Shown: positions 26,042 to 34,837 of the stretch, piece after piece | How the letters are laid out: every line of letters begins with the position of its first letter | How positions within the stretch are numbered: position 1 is the first letter of the stretch | Source of the DNA: Azoarcus sp. DD4 | GTDB lineage: Bacteria > Pseudomonadota > Gammaproteobacteria > Burkholderiales > Rhodocyclaceae | DNA length: 64,000 nucleotides | NCBI RefSeq assembly: GCF_006496635.1 | Contig: NZ_CP022958.1 | Span: 3,844,001-3,908,000, forward strand | Reading direction: 5' to 3' | The notes under the pieces: model-generated | The model's database searches: none | What the model was told of the DNA's origin: nothing | The model's input: only the letters and a program-made list of their open reading frames with translations | Made by a program: the position numbers and the translations under genes

Positions 26042-28279
26042 TCAGAACGAGGTCGTCACCGCCACGTAGAAGGTCCGGCCAGGCTCGTTGTAGGTGGCCG
26101 CCCCGGCGCCGCCGCTGGTGCCGTACACCGGCGTCGAGCTCACCGACACCGCGTTGCCGGCGCGGAACTTGCGCTGGTCGAAGAGGTTGTTGATGCCCGC
26201 CACCAGCTTGAGGTGCTTCGACACGGCGTAGTCGCCGCTCAGGCTGACCACCGCGTACGGATCGACCCCGTCGGCCGACGTGCCGGTCACCTTGTCGCCC
26301 TTGTAGTCGAGCTTCATCGGCTTCTGTTCGCCGTAGAACGTCACCGCCAGCAGCAGGCCGAAGGCGTCGCTGGCACGCCAGTCGAGCGAGGTATTCACCG
26401 TGTATTCCGGGATGATCGAGAGGTAGTCGCCGGTGGTCTTGTTCTTCGACTCGATCATGTAGGTGAAATTGGTCAGCCACTCCAGCCGCGCGGCAAGCGG
26501 CACCTTGAGGCTGCCTTCCAGCCCTTGCACCACCGCTTCGGGCACGTTGACCCATTGGTAGATGCTGCGGTTGCCGGTCGTGGTGACGCCGACCGGCGTC
26601 GTGCCGGCCTGGATCTTGTCGCGATAGTCGTTGCGGAACCAGGTCACCCCGGCGGCGAAGCGGCCCACCTTGTACTCGATGCCGAGTTCCTTGTTCACGC
26701 TGGTCTCGGCATCGAGGTCCGGGTTGCCGATCAGGTAGCAGCCGGTGGTGCCGTTGCCCACCGTCGGGCAACCGTTGCCGGAGCTGAAGAGCAGGTAGTC
26801 GCCATTGCTCTGGTACAGGTTGGGTGCCTTGTAGGCGCGGGCAATGCCGCCTTTGACCGTGATCCTGTCGTTCACCATGTGCATCAGGTTGAGCGACGGG
26901 CTCCAGTTCTCGCCGGACCGCGAATGCTTATCGAAACGGATGCCCGGCGTCAGCACCGTGTCGTAGGGCAGCTCGATGTTGCTCTCGGCGAACACCGACG
27001 CGATCTCGGCCGAGGATTCCGCGCTGCGCCCGGTGCTGCCGACGCCGGGGATCGTGCCGAAGGTCGTGGCCTGGGTGTTCGAGGTCGGGTCGCGCAGTTC
27101 CTGCCGGACCCATTCGGCACCGATCGTCAGCACCTGGTCGAGCGCACCGCGCAATGGCAGGTTCCACTCGCTATGCACGGTAATGTCGCGCAGCTCGTTG
27201 GTCATGAAGGGCGGATTGCCGCTGAGGAAAATGCCTTCGGTGCCGCCGGCCAGGCCTTCCTGGATGCGTTTGTTGTCGGTCTCGGTGTATTGCAGGTAGC
27301 TCGTCGAACTGCCGAAGTCGTACTTGCCGGCATGGGTCAGCGCGTAGTTGGTGCGCCGGACGATGTTGGTCTCGTCGCCCAACATGCGCACCACGACCGG
27401 GTTGGAGTTCACGTTCTGGGTGTCGCCGGCGTAGAGGTTTCCCTGCCGGCTGTAGCCCAGGTCGAGATCCAGGCGGTGGTCGGGCGAAGCGTGCCAGCTC
27501 AGTTGTGCGGCGACGTCGCGGTTGGTCACGCCCTCGCGGCCGGCCGGCAGCGAACCGGTGAAACCGGGCGCCTGGTGGCCGTCGTTGATGTAGCGGTCGT
27601 CTTCTTCCGTCCGGTTGTAGTTGCCCATGATGCGGAACGAGAAATCCCCGCCCAGCGGGCCGCTGAAGCCGAAGTTCAGCCGTCGCGTGGCGCCTTCGTC
27701 CGAATGCTCCGGCGCGTTGGCATACACGCTCACCTGGCCGTGCAGTTCCTTGCCCGCCTTCTTGGTGACGATGTTGACCACGCCGCCGGCCGCGCCATTG
27801 CCATAACGCGCCGCAGCCGGGCCGCGGATGACCTCGATGCGTTCGATCTGTTCGGCCGGCACCCAGTTGCTGTCGCCGCGGCTGTCGCGCTCGCCGCGCC
27901 AGCCGAAGCGCACCGCGTTGCGGCTGGTGACCGGCTTGCCGTCGATCAGGATCAGGGTGTTCTCCGGCCCCATGCCGCGCAGGTCGATCTGGCGGTTGTT
28001 GCCGCGCTGGCCGCTGGTGGAATTGCCGGTGAGGTTCACGCCGGGCATGGTGCGGATGATTTCCGAGATGTCGTTGGCGGGCGGCCGCTTGCCGATGTCC
28101 TCGGCGCCGATGACGGACACGCCGGGCGCCTGCTTCAGCATCTCCGCGGCGGTGCCAAGCACCGTCGTTTCCTCCAGCATCTTCTCGTCCTGCTGGGCCA
28201 GCGCGGGCGCGTTCCCGTACGCTACCGCCAGCGCGATTGCCAGCACCTTGAGCTGGCCGCTTGCCGTCCTGGACTGCAT
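26042..28279 (-). CDS. TonB-dependent catecholate siderophore receptor (FepA/IroN-like)
   Basis: An outer-membrane receptor of 745 residues. Signal peptide LKVLAIALAVAYGNAPALA-Q; TonB-box region then plug domain (LKQAPGVSVIGAEDIGKRPP, IDLRGMGPENTLILIDGKPV, IERIEVIRGPAAARYGNGAAGGVVNIVTK); 22-strand barrel ending in the terminal phenylalanine (VAVTTSF). The plug sequence resembles FepA/IroN-type enterobactin receptors, which fits the DHB-based siderophore made next door. MQSRTASG at 28279 is chosen over an upstream in-frame ATG because the leader fits a signal peptide. It heads the uptake operon; a Fur-like box and an AraC-type operator lie upstream. Confidence 0.92.
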   Translation of the reverse strand: MQSRTASGQLKVLAIALAVAYGNAPALAQQDEKMLEETTVLGTAAEMLKQAPGVSVIGAEDIGKRPPANDISEIIRTMPGVNLTGNSTSGQRGNNRQIDLRGMGPENTLILIDGKPVTSRNAVRFGWRGERDSRGDSNWVPAEQIERIEVIRGPAAARYGNGAAGGVVNIVTKKAGKELHGQVSVYANAPEHSDEGATRRLNFGFSGPLGGDFSFRIMGNYNRTEEDDRYINDGHQAPGFTGSLPAGREGVTNRDVAAQLSWHASPDHRLDLDLGYSRQGNLYAGDTQNVNSNPVVVRMLGDETNIVRRTNYALTHAGKYDFGSSTSYLQYTETDNKRIQEGLAGGTEGIFLSGNPPFMTNELRDITVHSEWNLPLRGALDQVLTIGAEWVRQELRDPTSNTQATTFGTIPGVGSTGRSAESSAEIASVFAESNIELPYDTVLTPGIRFDKHSRSGENWSPSLNLMHMVNDRITVKGGIARAYKAPNLYQSNGDYLLFSSGNGCPTVGNGTTGCYLIGNPDLDAETSVNKELGIEYKVGRFAAGVTWFRNDYRDKIQAGTTPVGVTTTGNRSIYQWVNVPEAVVQGLEGSLKVPLAARLEWLTNFTYMIESKNKTTGDYLSIIPEYTVNTSLDWRASDAFGLLLAVTFYGEQKPMKLDYKGDKVTGTSADGVDPYAVVSLSGDYAVSKHLKLVAGINNLFDQRKFRAGNAVSVSSTPVYGTSGGAGAATYNEPGRTFYVAVTTSF

Positions 28280-28307
28280 GTTTTCTTGTTCTCCCTGATA
28301 CCGTTTA

Positions 28308-28325
28308 AATTTGCTAATGCAAATT
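28308..28325. promoter_or_regulatory. 18-bp palindrome in the receptor/activator intergenic region
   Basis: AATTTGC (28308-28314), TAAT, GCAAATT (28319-28325) is a perfect 7-bp inverted repeat in an AT-rich island, 29 bases upstream of the receptor ATG. It overlaps the Fur-like box. It may be the Fur site itself or a separate operator. Confidence 0.4.
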
Positions 28326-28331
28326 GTTCGC
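28313..28331 (-). promoter_or_regulatory. Fur-box-like site upstream of the TonB receptor
   Basis: The 19 bases at 28313-28331 (read on the + strand) match the classical Fur consensus at 12 of 19 positions, with the left half GCTAATG strongest. The position just upstream of the receptor gene and downstream of the activator element fits iron repression of the uptake operon. Confidence 0.45.
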
Positions 28332-28371
28332 ATTTACAATCATGCGATCAGTATCTCAACAAGCCGCACGT

Positions 28372-28404
28372 TTTTTGTTTGCTGGAGCAAGAAAGATGTT
28401 TGCG
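28372..28404 (-). promoter_or_regulatory. Copy A of a 33-bp repeated element, likely AraC-regulator operator
   Basis: TTTTTGTTTGC ... AAGAAAGATGTTTGCG; 29 of 33 bases are identical to the element at 41067-41099. Two direct GTTTGC half-sites start at 28377 and 28398, 21 bp apart (two helical turns), as expected for AraC-family dimers. Relative to the receptor gene it lies about 95 bp upstream, before the Fur-like box. It also covers the ATG of the regulator gene at 28396, which suggests autoregulation. Confidence 0.6.
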
Positions 28405-29427
28405 AGCGTCCCCTCCCCGGCGGCCCCGTCCGCCCGCGGCCGCAAGACGGCGGCCCGACGCAGACTCCCGGCGGGCGCCGCCTGCCCGATCGACGTCGAC
28501 CGGCTGTGCGCCCAGGTGGGCCACGGCCACCAGCTGCTCTGCCCGAGCGCCGGCCAGGCGGCGCCGCTGATGCAAGGCAGCTTCTCCATCACCCCGCTGC
28601 GCGACGGCATGTCCCTGCACTGCACCGACATCGTCCACCTGCATGACATGAGCACGCAGTACGCCATCCAGGAACAGAGCATCAAGGTCATGCTCAAGCT
28701 GGAAGGAAACGCGCAGGTCATCGTGGGCCGCCATCCGCTGCCGCTCGACGCCGGCGAAGCGCCGAACGCCGTGCCCTGCGGCGCGGTCGTGACCCTGAAC
28801 GCGCCCGACACGCTGCGGCGCCACTCGCGCGCCGGCAGCCGTCAGCGCATGGTGGTGCTGACGCTGCGGCCGGCGTGGTTCGACGCACTCCGGATCTCGC
28901 CGGAGCTGTTCCGCGAACATCTCTCGGTCCGCCCGTGGAAGCCGTCGCTGCGTGCGATCGCGATTGCCGAGCAGTTGATACATCCGCTCGAACTCGAAGG
29001 CCCGATGCAGCGCCTGCACCAGGAAAGCCGGGCGCTCGACCTGATCGTGGAAGCCCTGTCGCAGACCATGGCCGCCAAGCCGTGCAGCGCGGCCACCCTG
29101 CTCGCGGGCGACCAGCAGCGGGTGCGCCGCCTGCAGCAGTTTCTCGACAGCGGCGAAGCCGACCAGCTCGACCTGCGCGCCATCGCACTCCACATCGGCT
29201 GCAATGCCAACACGCTGCAGCAGCAGTTCCGCGAGGTCTGCGGCCAGTCCATCTTCGACTACCTGCGCCGCAGCCGGCTGCAGCGCGCCGCCCACGCGCT
29301 GCAGCACGACGGCGTCAGCGTCGCCCGCGCCGCCGAAATCGCCGGCTACAGCAGCCAGGCCAACTTCTCAACCGCCTTCCGCCGCCATTTCGGACTGCCG
29401 CCCAAGCACTGCCGCAACCGGGTCTGA
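28396..29427 (+). CDS. AraC-family siderophore regulator (PchR-like)
   Basis: A 343-residue transcription regulator. The N-terminal sensor half contains PLMQGSFSITPLRDGMSLHCTDIVHLHD and VMLKLEGNAQVIVG, resembling the ligand domain of PchR/AlcR-type regulators that sense the intracellular ferric siderophore. The C-terminal double helix-turn-helix is clear: LDLRAIALHIGCNANTLQQ followed by VSVARAAEIAGYSSQANFS. ATG 28396 has GGAG and AAGAAAG upstream. It is divergent from the receptor operon, and its last 60 bases overlap the 3' end of the phosphopantetheinyl transferase gene on the other strand. Confidence 0.9.
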   Translation: MFASVPSPAAPSARGRKTAARRRLPAGAACPIDVDRLCAQVGHGHQLLCPSAGQAAPLMQGSFSITPLRDGMSLHCTDIVHLHDMSTQYAIQEQSIKVMLKLEGNAQVIVGRHPLPLDAGEAPNAVPCGAVVTLNAPDTLRRHSRAGSRQRMVVLTLRPAWFDALRISPELFREHLSVRPWKPSLRAIAIAEQLIHPLELEGPMQRLHQESRALDLIVEALSQTMAAKPCSAATLLAGDQQRVRRLQQFLDSGEADQLDLRAIALHIGCNANTLQQQFREVCGQSIFDYLRRSRLQRAAHALQHDGVSVARAAEIAGYSSQANFSTAFRRHFGLPPKHCRNRV

Positions 29428-30099
29428 CAGCGCCAGCGCCGCCGCGTACCCGCGCGGCGCGCGCAGTGGCCAGGCCCGGGCGGCGGTGTAGCCCGGCGGC
29501 GGCGACACCGCATATTCGCGCGCGGACGCCGGCACGACCGACAGCGCACGCGGGTCCATCCCGAAGCCGACGCCCCAGGCCTTGAGCACCGCTTCCTTGC
29601 CGCACCAGACGCGGAAGAAGTCGCGTGCATTCGCCGCACCATCGCAATGGCGCCGCTCCGCCGGCGACAGGCAGGCGGCCAGTGTGGCTACATCGGGACG
29701 GCAGCCCGCCGCCTCGATGTCCACGCCGACCGGACCGCTTTCGGACAATGCGAGCAGGCCGCAGGTCCCCGCATGCGACAGGTTGAAATGCAGCGCCGGT
29801 TCGCCGGTCAGCACCGGCTTGCCGCGCGTGTCGATGTCGATGCCGACCGCCGCGGCGGGTACGCCGAGGAGCGCGCCGAGCCGCATCCGCAGCGCCGCGC
29901 GTGCGGCGGCGAAGCGGACGCGGTCGGGTGGCCGCCGGAAGCGCAGGCAGCGGGCGCGCTCGTGCGCGGACAGCAGCGGCATCAGCGCGTCCAGCCGCCC
30001 GCCGGCAAGCGCGAACGACAGCAGCCACACGCGGACGCCCTCCGGCACCCCGGCGGGCGTCACCTCCCGCTGGATCACCAGGCCGCGCAAGGATCTCAA
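29368..30099 (-). CDS. Sfp-type 4'-phosphopantetheinyl transferase
   Basis: A 243-residue enzyme that loads the phosphopantetheine arm onto carrier proteins; the likely targets are EntB Ser247 and EntF Ser995. Signature motifs are GVDIEA at 125-130 (Mg-binding Asp127 and Glu129) and FFRVWCGKEAVLKAWG (WxxKEAxxK type) at about 161-176. FNLSHAG precedes them as usual. The start is TTG 30099, six bases after the entA stop; TTG 30090 is an alternative. It is the last gene of the biosynthetic operon and its 3' end overlaps the AraC regulator gene. Confidence 0.9.
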   Translation of the reverse strand: MRSLRGLVIQREVTPAGVPEGVRVWLLSFALAGGRLDALMPLLSAHERARCLRFRRPPDRVRFAAARAALRMRLGALLGVPAAAVGIDIDTRGKPVLTGEPALHFNLSHAGTCGLLALSESGPVGVDIEAAGCRPDVATLAACLSPAERRHCDGAANARDFFRVWCGKEAVLKAWGVGFGMDPRALSVVPASAREYAVSPPPGYTAARAWPLRAPRGYAAALALSDPVAAVLGRQSEMAAEGG

Positions 30100-30105
30100 G
30101 GCCGC

Positions 30106-30867
30106 CTAGACCCCGAGCGTCGCACCGCCGTCGACGCGCAGATCGTGCAGGGTGATGTGGCGCGCCTCGTCTCCGAGCAGGAACACGACCGCATCGGCGA
30201 TGGCTTCCGGCCGGGCGATGCGCCCCAGCGGGATGCCGGTCTTGAAATCCCCCAGCGAGCCGGCGATCACCCGCTCCGCGTCCTGTTCCGAGCGCCACAT
30301 CTGGCGTTGCATCGCGGTATCGGTCGAACCCGGCGACACGATGTTGCAGCGTATGCCGGATCCCGCCAGCTCCAGGCCAAGGCACTTGGTGAAGTGGCAG
30401 GCCGCGGCCTTGGACGCCGCGTAGGCCGCCATCTGCATGCGCGGCACGGCAGCGGCGTTGGAGCCCACGGTGACGATGGCACCGCGCCGGCGCGGCACCA
30501 TGCGCTGCGCCACCGCCCGCGCCAGGTAGAACACGCCGTGCGTATTGAGCGCAAAAGTGGCCTCCCAATCCTCGTCGCTCAACGCCGTGACGCTGCCCAT
30601 GCGCAGGATGCCGGCCACCTGGGCCAGCATGTCGATCTCGCCCATGCCGGCCTCGATCGCGTCAACCACCTCGCCGACCTCCCGGCTGTTGCGCAGATCG
30701 ACCGCGTAGGGCCGGACACGCGCGCCGTGCCGCGCCGCCATCTCCTGCAGGGGCCCGACCTGGATGTCGAGTGCGGCCACCCGTGCGCCCCGCCGGACCA
30801 ACGCATCGACTACGGCGGCGCCGATGCCTTGCGCCGCCCCGGTAACAACCGCAAGTCTGTCCTTCAT
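30106..30867 (-). CDS. entA: 2,3-dihydro-2,3-dihydroxybenzoate dehydrogenase
   Basis: A 253-residue short-chain dehydrogenase that oxidises 2,3-dihydro-2,3-dihydroxybenzoate to 2,3-dihydroxybenzoate with NAD+. Rossmann motif TGAAQGIGAAVV (about residues 9-20); catalytic Ser in VTVGSNAAAVPR, Tyr-x3-Lys in MAAYAASKAAACHF. The length and the VDGGATLGV end match EntA. It starts four bases after the entF stop and provides the aryl acid for EntE. Confidence 0.92.
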   Translation of the reverse strand: MKDRLAVVTGAAQGIGAAVVDALVRRGARVAALDIQVGPLQEMAARHGARVRPYAVDLRNSREVGEVVDAIEAGMGEIDMLAQVAGILRMGSVTALSDEDWEATFALNTHGVFYLARAVAQRMVPRRRGAIVTVGSNAAAVPRMQMAAYAASKAAACHFTKCLGLELAGSGIRCNIVSPGSTDTAMQRQMWRSEQDAERVIAGSLGDFKTGIPLGRIARPEAIADAVVFLLGDEARHITLHDLRVDGGATLGV

Positions 30868-30871
30868 CGTC

Positions 30872-33800
30872 TCACTCCGCTATCAGATCGATCGCCTGTA
30901 CGTTCAGGCGGTTTGCCAGCGCCCGGCCGATGGCCTGCAGCGGCCCCGGATCGCTCATGCCGAAGTGGTCGCAATCGAGCTCGACGCAATCGAGCCGGCC
31001 GTCCAGGTAGGGCTGCCACGTCGACGGCACGGGCGCGATCGCTTCCCGCCGGCGCGCGCAGAACAGCAGCAGATCGCCTCGGTAGCGGCGGGTCCGGCTG
31101 GCGCGGAAAACCTGCATGCCGCGCAGCGCGGCCTGCCCCAGGCGTTCGAGCGCCGCCTGGCCCAATGCCGCCAGCGGGCTGCCGGCGCGCAGCAGGCGCC
31201 GGTAGATCGCCTCCGGCGTATCGGTTTCGACCTCGCCATTCACGCTCGACAGCGCGATCAGGGCGTCCTGCAGCGTGGGCGCCCGCCAGCCGGCAAAGGC
31301 CTCCGCCGGGTAGCTGTCCATCAATGCGACCAGTTCCACCGCTTCGCCCAGGCGCTCCAGTTCGACCGCGATCGCCTGGGCGAGCGCGCCGCCGAGCGAC
31401 CAGCCCAGCAGCCGGTACGGGCCGTTCGCCTGCAGCGCGCGGACCTGTGCGGTGTAGTGCGCGACCAGCGTGTCGAAGCAGTCGGGCTCGCCCGCTTCGA
31501 GCGTGGTGGCCTGCAGACCGTGGATGGCGACGCCGGGCAGGTGGCGTGCCAAGCCGAGGTAGCACCACGACAGGCCCTCGGCCGGCGGCAGGCAGAACAG
31601 CGCCGGATGGCGTCCCGGTTGTATGGTCAGCACCGGGGCAAAGGCCTGGTCGCTGCCGACCGTCGGCGGACGATGCGCCACCGGTCCGCTCAGCGCCCTG
31701 GCCAGCGCCTGGACGGTGGCGTGCCGGAACAGGGCCGACACCGGAATGTCGCGCTGGAGCAGCCGGCTCAGCTGGCTCGAGACCTGGATGGCCTGCAGCG
31801 ACTTGCCGCCGAGATCGAAGAAGTTTGCGTCCACGCCGTCGGGCATCTCGCCCAGCACCGCGTGCCACACCTGCATGATCCGCTGCTCCAGCGGCGTCGC
31901 CTGCGGCAAGGCCGCGGCCGACTGGCGATCGGCGAGTTCGGCCAGCTGCTTGCGGTCGATCTTGCCGTTCGGGTTGCGCGGCAGGCTCTCCAGCCCATGC
32001 CAGTGGTCGGGCAGCGCCGCGGCCGGCAACACCAGCGCCAGCTGGCGACGCAGGGACGCCAGCCCCGGCGCATCCGTCCCCACCAGGAAGGCCGCCAGCC
32101 GGTAGCCGCCGTGGGCGCGCGGCACCGCCACCACCGCGGCTTCACGTACCGCCGGATGTGCCAGCAGCGCGTTCTCGATCTCGGTCGGATCGACGCGCAG
32201 GCCGCTGATCTTGACCTCGTGGTCGAGCCGGCCGAGGAAGAAGAGCTGGCCGTCGCGCAGGCAAACGCGATCGCCGCTGCGGTAGCCGCGTCGTCCCTCA
32301 CCCGACGGCAGCGGCAGCGTCACGAAGCGGCGCGCGGTCAAGGCCTCGTTGTGGCGATAGCCGAGCGCCAGCGCCTCGCCGCACAGCACCAGCTCACCCG
32401 GCTGCCCCACGGCCACCGGGTGGAGATGCGCGTCCACGACCAGCGCGCTCACCCCGGGGCGCGGACGGCCGATCGGCAGCTCGTCGCCACCGTCCCACAC
32501 CGCCTCGCTGCCGCCGAGGAGGGCCGTGGTCGCGATGACCGAGGCCTCGGTCGGCCCGTAGCTGTTGAGCAACACGCTATCCGGCAGCAAGGCCCGCCAG
32601 CGCCGCGCCCGTGCCGGCAGCGCCGCCTCGCCGCCGATGATGGTCAGCCGCACCCGCCGCAGCTGCCCCGCACGCTCCGCATCGAGCGCATGCGCCAGTT
32701 CGTGCCAGTAGGCGGTCGGCAGGTCGAGCACGCTGATGCGCACCCGTTCGACGAAGGAGGTGAAAGCCGGGATGGCATCGAGCACCGCGTCGTCGCGCAG
32801 CACCAGGGTGGCGCCGTGGCACAGGCTCAGGAAGATCTCTTCGATGCTGGCATCGAAGTGCAACGGTGCGAACTGCAGCACGCGGTCGTCCGCGACGATG
32901 CGGTACAGCTGGCCGGCACTGGCGACGAAGTGCGCCAGCGCGCCGTAGCCGACCTCCACGCCGTTAGGCTTGCCGGTCGAGCCCGAGGTGTAGAGCAGAT
33001 AGGCCGGCCGGGCGGCATCCACCTCGCGGGGAACGGATGTCGGATCGCACGGCATCGGGCCGGCAGGCGTGTCGTCGAGGCAGATCAGCGGGCGCGAGCC
33101 GGCCTTGTCCGCCCAGCGGCGCAGGCTGACGACCAGCCGCGGCTCGGCATCGGCCAGCACCTGGGCCAGCCGGCTGGCCGGGCCGAGCGGGTCCAGCGGC
33201 ACGTAGCACGCGCCCGCCCACAGCGTCGCCAGCAGCGCGACGATGGCCTGCGGACTGCGCGGCAGCAGGATCACCACGCGCTCGTCGGCATGCAGCCCGG
33301 CCTCGCCCAGGCGCGCGGCCAGCTGCCGGACCTGCAGCAGCAGTTGCGCGTAGTCGACGACCTCGTCCTGCCATTCGAGCGCCGCCTTGCCGGGGCTGCG
33401 CGCGGCGACGGCGAGCAGGCGCTCCAGCACCGGCACCGGCGTCTGCGTCAACGCCGGGCCGTCGAGCACCGACAAGGGCGGCAGGTCGTGCAGCAGCGGC
33501 GCGAGGCTGGCGTCCGCCGGATGCGCCGCCAGCCTCGCCAGCCAGTCCACCAGGTCCCGGTGCAGTTCGGCCAAGCGCCCGGCATCGTAGGCATTCGGGT
33601 TGGCCTCCAGCAGCAGGCGCCATTCGGCGTTGAGCACCGACAGGCTGATGTTGAGGTCCTTCACCGGCCCGGCGCCGATCGGATGAACGACGCTCTCCAG
33701 CCCCGCGAACGGCGCGTGCCGGTCGAAGGGCATCAGGTTGACCGCCTGGTTGAAGAGGTGCTTCTGGATCTCCAGCAGGCCGAGGTCGCCGCGTATCCAG

Positions 33801-34783
33801 CCGTAGCGGTAGTAGAGATGCGGGCGGATGAGACGCATGCCGTCGGCCATCTGCCGGCTCATTGCCCGCATGTCCGCGGCGGGGTCGACCTGCACGCTCA
33901 TCGGCACGATGTTCATCGCCATGCAGGGCACGCCGAGCGTCGGTGTGCCGAGCCGGTTCATCACCGGCAGGCCGAAGCTCAGGCGGCGCTGGCCCGAATG
34001 GCGCGCCAGCCACAGGCCGATCGCCGCCAGCATCCAGCTGCCCCAGTCCTGGCCGCAACGGCGGGCGGCCTGCTGCAGCGGTTCGATCTCGGCCGGGCCC
34101 AGGCGGGCATCGTGGCGCACGACCTCGTCGGAGAACTCCTGCGGCGGCGCGATCGTGGCCGGCGCCGGCGCCTGTCGCAGGTGTTCGATCCAGAACGCCT
34201 TGTCGCGCTCGAAACCGCCGTTGGCCTTGTACTGCCGTTCGGCCTCCACCACCTTGTCCAGCCGCCAGTCGGGCAAGGCCGGCAAGGCTTCGCCGCGCAC
34301 CCGCGCGCTGTAGCGGGCCGCCACCGCCTGGCACACCAGGCCGTAGCCGTAGCCGTCGAGCGCGATGTGGTGCACCTGCAGGTACCACAGGTGGCGATGC
34401 TCGGCGAGGCGCAGCAGCGCGCTGCGGTAGAGCCGGTCGCGCGTCAGGTCGCACAGGCGCGCGAGCGACTGCCGCATCCAGTGGTGCGCCGCCGCGTCGG
34501 GGTCGGCCGCCTGGCGGAAGTCGTGCAGTTCGGGCGACTCATCGCCGGGCGCCTGCGGCCATTGCCACAGGCCGTCTTCGTTCATCTCGAAGCGCATGTG
34601 CAGGGTCTGGCAGTTTCCGAGCACCTCGGCCACGCTGGCGGACAGCGCGGCCGTATCGAGCGGGCCGCGCAGCTCGACCGCCTCGGCGGTGAGGTAGCTC
34701 GGGCTCTCCGGCACCATCTGCTGGCCCATCCAGATGCCATACTGGGCCGAGCTCGCCGCCAGGCGTTGAAAGGTCTTTGTCAT
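30872..34783 (-). CDS. entF: Single-module NRPS (C-A-T-TE), predicted to load a basic amino acid
   Basis: A 1303-residue synthetase with the EntF domain order. Condensation: HHIALDG at 138-144. Adenylation: YTSGSTGKPNG at 599-609, NSYGPTEAS at 740-748, NGKIDRK around 939-945. Carrier: DLGGKSL with Ser995. Thioesterase: GWSLGG with Ser1129, Asp1156 and a C-terminal DHFG histidine. The pocket residues aligned to PheA/EntF are D644 A645 E648 D687 I715 G717 S741 V749 I750 K941. This is not the serine code (DVWHxSLxDK) but is close to lysine-type codes, so it likely joins dihydroxybenzoate to Lys or another cationic amino acid. No MbtH gene is nearby. The symbol reflects architecture, not substrate. 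Confidence 0.92.
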   Translation of the reverse strand: MTKTFQRLAASSAQYGIWMGQQMVPESPSYLTAEAVELRGPLDTAALSASVAEVLGNCQTLHMRFEMNEDGLWQWPQAPGDESPELHDFRQAADPDAAAHHWMRQSLARLCDLTRDRLYRSALLRLAEHRHLWYLQVHHIALDGYGYGLVCQAVAARYSARVRGEALPALPDWRLDKVVEAERQYKANGGFERDKAFWIEHLRQAPAPATIAPPQEFSDEVVRHDARLGPAEIEPLQQAARRCGQDWGSWMLAAIGLWLARHSGQRRLSFGLPVMNRLGTPTLGVPCMAMNIVPMSVQVDPAADMRAMSRQMADGMRLIRPHLYYRYGWIRGDLGLLEIQKHLFNQAVNLMPFDRHAPFAGLESVVHPIGAGPVKDLNISLSVLNAEWRLLLEANPNAYDAGRLAELHRDLVDWLARLAAHPADASLAPLLHDLPPLSVLDGPALTQTPVPVLERLLAVAARSPGKAALEWQDEVVDYAQLLLQVRQLAARLGEAGLHADERVVILLPRSPQAIVALLATLWAGACYVPLDPLGPASRLAQVLADAEPRLVVSLRRWADKAGSRPLICLDDTPAGPMPCDPTSVPREVDAARPAYLLYTSGSTGKPNGVEVGYGALAHFVASAGQLYRIVADDRVLQFAPLHFDASIEEIFLSLCHGATLVLRDDAVLDAIPAFTSFVERVRISVLDLPTAYWHELAHALDAERAGQLRRVRLTIIGGEAALPARARRWRALLPDSVLLNSYGPTEASVIATTALLGGSEAVWDGGDELPIGRPRPGVSALVVDAHLHPVAVGQPGELVLCGEALALGYRHNEALTARRFVTLPLPSGEGRRGYRSGDRVCLRDGQLFFLGRLDHEVKISGLRVDPTEIENALLAHPAVREAAVVAVPRAHGGYRLAAFLVGTDAPGLASLRRQLALVLPAAALPDHWHGLESLPRNPNGKIDRKQLAELADRQSAAALPQATPLEQRIMQVWHAVLGEMPDGVDANFFDLGGKSLQAIQVSSQLSRLLQRDIPVSALFRHATVQALARALSGPVAHRPPTVGSDQAFAPVLTIQPGRHPALFCLPPAEGLSWCYLGLARHLPGVAIHGLQATTLEAGEPDCFDTLVAHYTAQVRALQANGPYRLLGWSLGGALAQAIAVELERLGEAVELVALMDSYPAEAFAGWRAPTLQDALIALSSVNGEVETDTPEAIYRRLLRAGSPLAALGQAALERLGQAALRGMQVFRASRTRRYRGDLLLFCARRREAIAPVPSTWQPYLDGRLDCVELDCDHFGMSDPGPLQAIGRALANRLNVQAIDLIAE

Positions 34784-34837
34784 GGAAGAATCACTCCGCT
34801 CCGTTCAAGGGACGAGAACGCGGCCGCTTGGCCGGGC

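Noticed and set aside
30872..34783. Annotation of the locus as a standard enterobactin system
   Set aside because: Gene order and the IroE-like esterase suggest it, but the adenylation pocket lacks the serine code, so the enterobactin label was not carried over to the product.
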